Source: Vespula vulgaris (lineage: Eukaryota > Arthropoda > Insecta > Hymenoptera > Vespidae). From it: a DNA stretch of 64,000 nt. The stretch covers positions 18,018,558-18,082,557 of the forward strand of contig NC_066587.1 of the NCBI RefSeq assembly GCF_905475345.1, in the 5' to 3' direction. Below are positions 46,733-56,666 of the stretch, piece by piece. The first letter of the stretch is position 1. Every line of letters begins with the position of its first letter. Both the position numbers and the translations under genes were made by a program. The notes under the pieces are model-generated. The model saw only the letters and a program-made list of their open reading frames with translations, made no database searches and had not been told where the DNA came from.

Positions 46733-49700
46733 GTAAGATAAAAAATAATCATATATTTGTATTTGACTTAAGCAAATTGATTTTTATTTTAAATTAATTT
46801 TTACAATTAAGTTGTAAATGTAATATCATTCAAGGATCAAGTTATGATGTTAAACGTTTTACAAAATGAGGCAACACAATTAAATAACATTTGTATTGAA
46901 CATATTCAAGATTATTGTGAAGCTTTATATAAGGCAAAAAGTAATAAAACACAAGCTGCACTTAACAGAGTAAGTTATGAAATGATTATGAAAAAATATA
47001 TACGAGATAGAAATGAATTTAAGAATATTTAAATAACCATACAATTTGTATTATATTATATTTTATAGTCTTTGAATGACAGTTACGTATCTGATGCATA
47101 TGATGAACTATTAACTCAGGCAGAAATACAGGGTCATATCAATCATGTGAATGGTATGTTTACAAAAATATTTTTTATAAATTAATATGTATATATATAA
47201 CAATAATATACATTGAACTGTTAACAATAGCTCAGCATGCAGTGAAAGATATTATTCGATCAGTTCAATCTAATAGCAATGAACTAATTAAAGCCTTAGA
47301 AACACCTGCACTGCATTTACAGGCAAGTTTACATTTTACATATAGAACAAAAATTGATTATCATACGTTTATCCTAATCTTTAAGATATTCAATTATTTT
47401 GATAACACAAATTTTTTTACTTTCTAGAACGTCATGTCTAGTAACGTAGAAGTTTATAAGAAGCAATTAACCCAGCTAATAGGAAATTCTGAATGGAACA
47501 GCAATTATCCTGATATTAATCATCACTGGCAGTATTTAATTCAAAATGCTATTGACACAGGAAACGAACGAATACTCAAAATTCAAAAACGTTAGTAAAT
47601 TTTTCATTGATATTTCTTTTGATTAATATAAGAAGAATATATACGTTATATCTGCCTTTAAACTCTAGGCAAGGAAGCTGTACAATTTGTAAATGAAACT
47701 TTACAGGCCGGTGGTTTAACTGAATTTTATAAAGCTTTAAAAAATCCATATCTTGAATTAAATAGCGTAGATAAATTTGCACTGCCATTATATTATGAAG
47801 AAATGAAAATCGATCGTACGGAATGTCAGGTAATGTAAAATTTATGTACTCAAAATTATCTATATAAAAATTGTAATAATTTGAATAATATTTTTAATAG
47901 AAAGATCTTACATACAATGATATAGTAGTTAGTATTCGAGTATTGTCATCGATAGCAGCGATTACTAAAGCAGTAGATATAGGAAATGATGATTTAGTTT
48001 ATGAAGCTCTCAAGAATCCTGATGCACATGTTATGGTAAATATATCACTGTAATATTAATGAATAATAAGGATAGATGAAAAATAATAATATGTCTGTGT
48101 TTATAATTTTTTAGGAATTGAATGAAGAAAATAAAACGAAATATTTTAGTGCATTAGCAACAGCACGCTGGGAAAAACAATCACAATCTGTACCATGTCA
48201 TATATTAACTTATATAGATATACGAGACTGCATTGAACTAGTAAATCAACAATATCAACAAGATAATGAACGTATGAAAAAAAATATATATATATATACA
48301 AAAGATTTAAAACAATGTAAATACATATATCGCAATTTGGATAAAACGAATCTAATGAATATTTTTTTTTATCGTATTACAGTGATACAAATGTTACATG
48401 AATTGAATTTGGCTATGGTTGAGGATAATCCATATACTGTAACTGAAGCTTTAACAAAATTACAATTGAAGTTGTACTGGTACATAACTCCTAAAGATCC
48501 TTTGTTTGTTTATAAATTATTGAAAAAATGTCTTTTGGAGAAACATTCTGATGGTTCTGAATTATGGTTGGACGACGTGGAAAATGTATTGTCGATTCTG
48601 TCTAAGGAAAGCGAAAAAGCTAAATTGAGTATGCGTATTAATCATTTCAAATTGCTAGTGCATTTAATTTACAAGAGAATTTAATGTATAAAAAATTATA
48701 TGATATAATCACGTTATTACAGTGTGCGATTTCCTCGTGAAATTTAATAATAATCTGGATGAGAAAAATCTGGAATATTTTATAATTTTTTTCAACGATT
48801 CATTGAAGAAGCCAGTTACGGAGGAAATTAAGGAAAAAAAATTCCATATATTATATAATTTAAGAAAGCTAAAGGTTACACGTTCGTTTATAAATAAAAA
48901 TAATACAAATAGACTTTCCAATTAGCTAACTATATTTTTTATTTTAGTGTGAAAAATATGATTACTCGACTGTTCGCTACATCACTCCTTTGGGCAACGA
49001 AGCATATTTAGATTTAAAGGAACAAACCGTTACATGGGATCCTCCTGAAGATTTATCAGAAACTCATTACCTCACCTATGATGATATCAATGTATAAATT
49101 TTTATTAATTTCTTGCAGTATATAATGAATAAATTTTATTATTATTTATTATTATTATTTATAAAAATAATTTTTGCAGTATATAATGAAAGATAATGTG
49201 AACGAAGATCCTCATGAATATTTGAAAATGAAAGGACTCATTGTTAGGCTACAAGCACGTATCCGAGGATATATACTACGTAAAAAGTATTCTTCTAAAT
49301 TCATTTATTTTAATACCAATAAAATTGTCAAGATACAAGCTTGGTGGAGAGGTATATTGCAACGGAAGCGTTATATTGCATTACTTAACGATATGCGTGA
49401 AAAAGATTCTGGATTGTGTCAATCCAATTCTAAACGGATGCAAACCGAATACGTAGATGTGTTGGATCTGTATCGTGATTATGTAAGTTTGCTAAAAAAA
49501 TATATATATATATATTTCCTCAAGAAGTATAAATTTTTATAACATATATATGTGCTTCAGGAATCACAAATTATAAAGATCCAAGCTCTTTGGCGTGGAC
49601 GCGCAGCTAGAAGAGCTTTTGATTCATTATTGCATATGGAAAAGCCACCATTCCCTGTAGTCAGACACTTCTCTGCAATCCTAAATTTTAATGCCCAAGA

Positions 49701-52700
49701 TTATGATAAAGATTTACAATTACAGGTATATTTTTTAATCATGTATATAACTTTGTTTTATTAATACGATCTTCTATATTAACGATCATTTACTTTAGCA
49801 TTTGAAACACGAAGTCGTTCAAATTATAAGACACAATCAGAACTTGTCACAACAATTGGATAGCATGGATATCAAAATTGGTTTATTAATTCAAAATAGA
49901 ATCACGTTGCAAGTAGGTATTAATGATTTTTATTTTTTTAATTAAATGTTTTATCTTCATTATTATTGATTATTTTAATTTTATTATTAGTTAATAAATT
50001 AAATTAATAATAATTTCAATTGATTATATTAATTTTAATATAATAATTATTAAATTATTTTTATCACATCAAGGATGTAGTTTCGCACGGCAAAAGTTTG
50101 GAAAATCTTGCGAAACAAAGGCATAACAACAAAGATAATAAAAATTCTTCTGGGATGTCGGATAGTTTGTCGATGCAAAAAGGATTGAAATCGTTGACTA
50201 AGGAAGGTCGTAAAAAACTTGAGGGTTATCAACATTTATTTTATGCATTACAAACTAATCCAGTATATTTATCGAAATTGTTATTTCTATTGCCACAAAG
50301 TAAAACAAATAAATTTTTACAAAATGTTATTTTAACATTATTCAACTTTGGATCAAATATAAGAGAAGAATATCTTTTATTGAAGCTCTTTGGCAGTGCA
50401 TTGCAAGAAGAAATAAGGTAATATAAAGATAATACATAAAAATATTAATATTACCGAAAAGCTGTTACGTACATAGACACACACACATATATATGTATGT
50501 GTTTAAATATAGATGTAAATTTCAAAAACCATCCGAAGTTGTTACTGGAGATCCATTAGTATTAAAAATAGTAGTAAATTATGCTCGACAATTAAATGGT
50601 CAAAGAGCACTAAGGCAAATAGTTGGACCCATCATAGAAAAAATATTATCCGATAAGACTCTATCCATAGAAACAAATCCCGTAGATATTTACAAATGTT
50701 GGAGAAATCAATTGGAAATGGAAACTGGTGAAACGCAGTACGTATACGTATTAACAATTGTATTATAATAATGTGAAATATTTTTTATATTTATTCATAA
50801 CTTTACCGTTCCATTAGAAATCTTCCATATACCGTCTCTCACCAAGAAGCTTTAACGTACGAACATGTACGTAAAAGATTAAACGATGGCGTACGTTTAC
50901 TACAAAAAACTGTATTAGAATTTTTAACGAGAATAACCGAATCACGTGACTTAATACCTTATGGAATGTTATACGTAGCCAAAGTTTTAAACGATACACT
51001 GTCAGAAAAATTTCCAAATGCTCCGGAGAAGGACATTTTAAAAGTAGTTGGAAACTTAATTTATTATCAATTTATAAATGCTGCTATTGTGGCACCAGAT
51101 GCTTTTGATATCGTTACTTTACCGGTTGATAGATCACTATTGAATGATCAAAGAAGAAATTTAGCTAGCATCGCAAAAATATTACAATTCGCTGCTTCCA
51201 AAAAAGGAGTAAATAATCTTTGTCAAATTTATATAATCTAATTTTCTTTTTTTGTTTTCCATATATAAATTAAATCATATTAAATATTCCAGTTCGGTGA
51301 AGAGGCCACGCATTTGGTTTGCTTGAATCAGTTTATCATTGACTGTCATGAAAAATTCAAAAAGTTTTTCCGATATTGTTGCCAAATAGAAGATCTTGAA
51401 GAACATTTTAGTATTCACGAATATACGGAAGCTACTCTCATACATAAACCTGAAATTTATATCTCTCTACAGGCAAGTAATATTGTTACTAATTGAATTA
51501 TGATTAAATAAAATATTAAGATGCAATTAAAATAATTTTCCAATATATGCGTTATAGGAAATTTGTGATACACATTGTCTCATGTTAAAATATCAAGACC
51601 AAATAGCATCTGATCCATTAGATCCGCTTCACGATTTGTTAGACGATTTAGAATCTGCACCAACCGTATCATCGTTGTTAGGAATATGTAAGAATAATGT
51701 AATGAATGGAGAGAAGAAAAAAGGAAAAAAAAAAAACATAAATAATTGTTTATTTAATCAACTTAATATTTGGTTTCTTTTTTTTTTTTTTTGCAATATA
51801 GCTGATACAATGTGCGAAGGAAATTTGGCAAGACTTGGTAAAACGGAAGTGTGTTTGGTACTTACGAATAAATTTCAAGTCCCGGAAGATGAGGATACGA
51901 ATTTAAGCAGACTATTTATTAAAACCAAAGAACTTTTGGTTTCTGTGCTTCAGTTTTTAAAAGGTCCTACATTGGCGGATGCTTTAACGATTACATCCTC
52001 TCCTATGGATAGAAAACCATTGAACAGTGCAAAGTGCAATTCCATGTCACCTGTATTGAACATCAATCACAAAAGGTGTGTATATATATATACAATTTTT
52101 TTTTTCCTTAATATCCAATCCGATTATGTCAAATAAAACATTTTTTTTCTTTTCTTTTTTTTTCTATAATTTTTTTTACGAATAGTTCATCCTTGAATGA
52201 TTGTAAGTTTCAACTGTCCGTATATTTGAATAAATTACGACTCGGAGGATGGGTCAGTATGGAAGATGGTTATCAAAATATTATAACAGCAGTTGCGAAA
52301 GATCTTTGTAACAAGGGAAAATATAGAATTATAAGGAATAAAGAACTTCAAACTTTACATATGACGAAACAGAGATTGGAAGAGAAAACGAAATATTATC
52401 AAGAACAAGTGGAATATTATAATAAATATATACAACGATGTCTCGAAAATTTACATACCGGAAAAGGGTAAATATATGAGTATATTTTGTATTGTCGCAA
52501 TATTAGGTAATATTTTTGCTGTTACTTGCAACATTATAATTGTTACAGATCCATTCGAGCATTACATACAGCGCGAAAAGATCATAGAAAATTGAAATCT
52601 AAAATTACGTTAAGGTATTCCGCTGCAAAGTTGCAAGAGAAAGGTGTACTCTTAGAAGTCGATGGACTTCCACATTCTCAATCTAAGAACGTTATTTTTG

Positions 52701-52906
52701 AGATAAGTCCTACCGAACATAATGGCCTTTTTACTGTACAGTGTAAATTTATGGGAGTAGAAATGGAAAAGGTAGAAATTGATATTCAAAAGTTACTTGA
52801 ATTACAATTCGAAGGTTCACCGATAATGGATATGTTTGGAAAGGCCAAAATCAATGTAAATTTACTTTTGTATTTGTTGAATAAGAAATTTTATGGTAAA
52901 ACCTAA
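45313..52906 (+). CDS. IQGAP1: IQGAP, Ras GTPase-activating-like scaffold protein
   Basis: IQGAP binds actin, calmodulin/myosin light chains and active Rac/Cdc42 and links them to adhesion and the cell cortex; its GAP-related domain is not an active RasGAP. The 26 exons total 4,953 nt and encode 1,650 aa (human IQGAP1 has 1,657). Phase is consistent throughout. Order: calponin-homology domain (about residues 57-175), coiled-coil repeats, degenerate WW, IQ motifs (about 748-850), GAP-related domain (about 985-1300), RasGAP C-terminal domain (about 1505-1640) ending YLLNKKFYGKT. The ATG at 45313 opens a short first coding exon before the conserved RKTAEEMDEQR block. A single insect IQGAP is likely; the number 1 only marks the closest vertebrate form. 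Confidence 0.96.
46835..48874 (+). CDS. IQGAP1: IQGAP exons 6-14: helical repeat region
   Basis: Exons 46835-46969, 47069-47153, 47231-47322, 47428-47590, 47669-47829, 47901-48035, 48115-48271, 48383-48628 and 48723-48874. They encode the coiled-coil IQGAP repeats, including DELLTQAEIQGHINHVN and ELWLDDVENVLSIL. The intron at 47323-47427 begins GC, not GT. The intron at 48272-48382 is 111 nt and stop-free in frame. The end of exon 48723-48874 is a GTTACA donor, a weak site placed by phase. Confidence 0.85.
48948..49725 (+). CDS. IQGAP1: IQGAP exons 15-17: WW-like segment and three IQ motifs
   Basis: Exons 48948-49091, 49180-49482 and 49561-49725. The WW-like part keeps the second tryptophan (TVTWDPPEDL), but the first is replaced by tyrosine (VRYITPLG). 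IQ motifs visible: LIVRLQARIRGYILRKKY, KIVKIQAWWRGILQRKRY and QIIKIQALWRGRAARRAF. Human IQGAP1 has four, so one seems absent here. Confidence 0.9.
49799..51472 (+). CDS. IQGAP1: IQGAP exons 18-22: GAP-related domain
   Basis: Exons 49799-49912, 50074-50417, 50513-50737, 50818-51208 and 51293-51472. Conserved blocks: LDSMDIKIGLLIQNRITLQD, YQHLFYALQTNPVYLSKL, NIREEYLLLKLFGSALQEEI, and IPYG-like LIPYGMLYVAKVL. In the core helix, FINAAIVAPDAFDI has alanine where human IQGAP1 has proline (MNPAIVAPD). The last exon ends at a GC donor. Confidence 0.94.
51558..52906 (+). CDS. IQGAP1: IQGAP exons 23-26: RasGAP C-terminal domain
   Basis: Exons 51558-51687, 51802-52075, 52186-52467 and 52549-52906. They encode DPLHDLLDDLESAPTVSSLL, LGKTEVCLVLTNKFQVPEDE and the terminal RGCT block with KLQEKGVLLEVDGL, KNVIFEISPTEHNGLF and the stop after FYGKT. 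The intron 51688-51801 is 114 nt and stop-free in frame. Confidence 0.94.
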
Positions 52907-52916
52907 ATTAAAAAGT

Positions 52917-52957
52917 GAAGAAGAAGAAGAAGAAGAAGAAGAAGAAGAAGAAGAAGC
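52917..52957 (+). repeat. (GAA)n triplet array after IQGAP stop
   Basis: About 13 GAA units starting 12 nt after the TAA stop. Confidence 0.93.
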
Positions 52958-53732
52958 GCTTTGATAATTGAGACATTGTTTTTAAAGAATTACGTGATAA
53001 AACGAATGACATTAATTTTATACGTATATCTTCCGGATTAATATTATTTTTCTTTTTAATATAACGAATGAAATAACTCATGTACATAATTAAGAGATTA
53101 AAATCTTTTTTTTATATCACGCTAACAATTTATATTTGACAATACGTAATTTATGGAAAAAGAAAAAAAAAAGAAGAAAAGAAAAGATGCGATAATGTAA
53201 TAATTATATAAATAATATAAATGATAATTTTTTATAAATCATTGTAGATATACGTGTATTAAATTTTTTCCTAATCGATATGATTTCCTGTATACTTATG
53301 TCCTAGTATTTTATAATTCGTACGCGCGCGTTTTATTGGATACAAATTTTTTAATTGGTCCTTACAAACACTGTTTAAAAGAAAAAACGATTATTTCGAT
53401 AGTTGACTGTTTTTCGTATTTCGATTAATCGATATGTCAGCTCTCTTTTTTTTCTTATATAAGTAAGCTTGAATAATTAATACTTTTCATTGATATATTT
53501 TTCAATGAAATTTTATTCACGTTATCGTTAATAGTCAATAGACGTAAACGATAATAAAAAAGAAACTGTTCTAATAACTTTTGAAAGGTTATTATCTAAT
53601 CTAACATTGAATCTGAAGTAATAAACATTATAATAGATCTCTTATTTCAAATCAATTAAATAATATTCTATTTATTTAAATATTACAAAGTTCGAAACAT
53701 GTATTATTCAAACAGAATAATATTGTAGGAAC

Positions 53733-53741
53733 TTTCCCGCC
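53733..53741 (+). promoter_or_regulatory. E2F-like site upstream of UTP23
   Basis: TTTCCCGCC matches the E2F core (TTTSSCGC) closely. It lies about 145 nt before the UTP23 ATG in otherwise AT-rich DNA. Motif match only. Confidence 0.35.
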
Positions 53742-53883
53742 TTTCAAATGTCACGTTAAACTCCATGTGTAACATAACCTCTAAAGTGGGATAAGTTGTA
53801 GATATCTTGTACAAAAGAGGATTAAATTATTAAACAATGAAGTTATGACAAGTTAAATTAATTTATTTGACAATTAAATAAAA

Positions 53884-54856
53884 ATGAAAACATCGCGACA
53901 TAAAAAAGCTAGAAAAACTTTAGCCTTTTATATAAATAATTTTAAGTTTAGACAACCTTATCAAATACTTATTGATGGTACATTTGCATTTGCTGCACTT
54001 GAGGTTGGTATATTGTTAAGAATAATTATCATATACATCTATTATTATATAGAAATATTAATAGATACACACACACGCACACACACATATATATATATAT
54101 AATTAATAATTTTTTTTTTTATCGTTTTAGAACAAATTTAATATCCAAGAACAATTACCAAAATACTTTCAAGCAGAAACAAAGTTATTGACTACGCCAT
54201 GCATTATTTTAGAAACAGAAAAATTAGGTACTTTTTCCAAAGCAGTTATAGGTGCTATGCAAATAATAAAACGATACGCAGTTCATCGATGTGGACACGA
54301 GAAGAAACCGATGGCTGGTTCCAAGTGTTTAAAGTCTATGATAGGAAAAAATAATTCTTCTAGGTAAATTTAAAATTTGTTGTTAATATAAGATATTCAA
54401 AATAAATAACATTTTAATACTCATTATAGATATATTATTGCAACGCAAGATCGTGAATTACAAGAGGAATTAAGAATAATTCCTGGCGTACCATTGATAT
54501 ATCTTCACGGTAAAGCACCTACTTTGGAGACACCTTCGGAAGTAAGTCAAAAATACGCTGAAAGCATTAGAAATGAATTGGGAATGAGTACATGGGAGAA
54601 AGAAAATATAAAGACGTTAAAGAAGGAGGCAGGCTTAATAAATGAAACAGAACCAAAACGAAAAAAGCATAAGAAAGGTGGTCCTAATCCTCTTAGTTGT
54701 TTAAAAAAGAAGAAGAAGAATGTACAAATGGCAACAGCAGCATCTAGCGAAAAAAAGAAATCCGGGAAAATTAGAAAAAGGAAAAAAATAAAAATAGCAG
54801 CTCATGTCAAAGAAGCACTAATTGCTGAACTTTCAAATAAAACACAAACGTCATAA
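53884..54856 (+). CDS. UTP23: rRNA-processing protein UTP23 homolog (PIN-domain)
   Basis: UTP23 is a nucleolar small-subunit processome factor needed for early cleavages of pre-rRNA and release of a snoRNA. Exons 53884-54003, 54131-54363 and 54430-54856 total 780 nt and encode 259 aa (human 249). The start MKTSRHKKARKTLAFYINNF is typical, followed by QPYQILIDGTFAFAAL of the PIN fold, TPCIILETEKLG, a Cys/His cluster (HRCGHEKKP, SKCL) fitting the zinc-binding motif, and YIIATQDRELQEELR. The tail KKGGPNPLSCLKKKKK is a hallmark of UTP23. It is co-oriented with IQGAP and convergent with EDC4. Confidence 0.96.
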
Positions 54857-54962
54857 TAGTATCCATTTCACGTTAATAACAATAATGATTGATCAAACAT
54901 ATCTTCTTTTCTTTTTTCTTTTTTTTTTATTCATCATACAATATCTCGATTTATTTAATAAG

Positions 54963-54968
54963 AATAAA
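54963..54968 (+). terminator. Candidate poly(A) signal for UTP23
   Basis: AATAAA about 107 nt after the UTP23 TAA stop. Confidence 0.5.
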
Positions 54969-55327
54969 ATATTTGTTTAACTTTGGCTGGTTCAAGCTGG
55001 AACACATCTATAGTTTTGCTGTCAATGACATAAAAAATGTACCTGTTAACAGTAATTTTAAAATACATTATACACACTATTTATAAATTGTTCATTTTAT
55101 AGAAATACATCCAAATATAATGCATGAAGTATAATACCAAATATGGTAATATTCACGTTGTTCATTGGTTCTCTATTTAACATATATGATAAAAGCCCAA
55201 GATATTTAGCATGGAAGATTATTGCATAATATATAATGCCATGCATCCATGACACAATTGATGTAAAAAAATGATAAAAAATACATCATGATTTTCAACA
55301 TTCCTTACAATATTTTTATGTAACTTG

Positions 55328-55328
<1 letters not shown>

Positions 55329-55371
<43 letters not shown>
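55329..55371 (+). repeat. (TA)n microsatellite
   Basis: About 21 TA units in the convergent 3' UTR region. Confidence 0.92.
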
Positions 55372-55373
<2 letters not shown>

Positions 55374-56666
55374 TTATATATTTTTATATCTTTAATATTA
55401 TGAAAATATTGAAGATTGCATTCTATAGTAAAAAAATCAGAAATGTTGAAATCTTCAATTTTTGAAATAAAATTATATAATACTCCCTATATATATATAT
55501 ATATAATATTAGAACTATTAATATCTAAACACACGTAAGGAATAATATCTGGAATTAGGAAATATTTGTATCATAGAAAGAATATATGTAAGTAAGATAT
55601 AAACACAATCCTCAAAATGAATGTAAAATACGCTATATTATTTACATATGTCGTTGAAAGATACAAGAGAAACATTTTCAACATTATATGGAACACTGAC
55701 ATGCGTGTACATGCAAATGATACGCTGTATTATTTACTCCAAAACGTTATAAATTTAAAAAAACCATTAGAAAAAAGTTGTCTATTTATAAATGTAATGA
55801 ATAATGTAAAAGTATGTTTTATATATAGATTATTTTTCGGTTTCATGAAGATTGCATTTTATGTACCTTTTTAGTGCTGTATTACCTTTTCTCTTATAAT
55901 CTAGATAACGTGAAACATTTTGATTCACTAGATGAAATAAGAATATGAAATTTATGGTAATAATAATATGTACATAATAAAAAGAAAAGAGAAAGCTAAA
56001 GACGAATCGCGATGCAAAGTACACGTGTATCCTGCAAAGATGAGAACAAAAAATGCCAATTAGTAATAAGAATTTCTAGAATTGCCTCAAATTTATAAGT
56101 ATATCCAAAATACATTATAGATCATGTCATGAATCGTGTGCATCGAAATGCACTGTCTATATAATTAGCAATAAAAAAGTTTTCTGAACATTATTATAAG
56201 TAACAAATGTAAAATAGGTTATTTTTTTTTTTTTACAGTTTCTGTTGACATTGAAATCTCCTTTTTGTATAAAATTCACATGAAAGTAAAAGAAACGAAA
56301 TTAAATAGCGAACAGAGATGTTTAAATTTTTCGATAATAAAAATGTCGATGGAACAAAATATTTCAAGAACATGAAATATATAAAAATCTTAAGAAGCTT
56401 TGATGTGACAATACTAATATGAAAATATTTTGATTGATATTTTACAAAGTGGAATACTTTGCAGACAATAGAAAACAGTATTTCAGTAAATTAATACAAT
56501 TACAACGTATATATTCGTACAATATTTCTTTCACATTTCATGTGAACTACTGTCAGTCTTAAACTCGCTTTAGCGATATTGCTTGTAGACTAACACGTCT
56601 CCGTTTTAACAGAAAATAAGAACCTTATATTATACACGAATGTACTTATTGAAGACAAACTGCTGG

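Larger units (their letters stand above)
52907..53883. other. IQGAP 3' UTR and UTP23 upstream region
   Basis: A GAA array starts 12 nt after the IQGAP stop. AATAAA hexamers at 53553-53558 and 53620-53625 are candidate poly(A) signals. An E2F-like motif lies in the UTP23-proximal part. Otherwise AT-rich with no gene seen. Confidence 0.7.
54857..56666. other. Convergent 3' ends of UTP23 and EDC4
   Basis: The 1.8-kb AT-rich stretch must hold both 3' UTRs. I cannot fix the EDC4 poly(A) site: candidate TTTATT (AATAAA on -) appears only near 54.93-54.95 kb, next to the UTP23 end. A Pumilio-type element on the - strand (55639-55646) fits 3' UTR use. An AT array sits at 55329-55371. An 85-codon open frame at 55617-55874 resembles nothing I know. 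Confidence 0.55.

Noticed and set aside
55617..55874. 85-codon + strand frame in the UTP23-EDC4 gap
   Set aside because: No homology that I recognise and it lies in probable 3' UTR; AT-rich chance frame is more likely.
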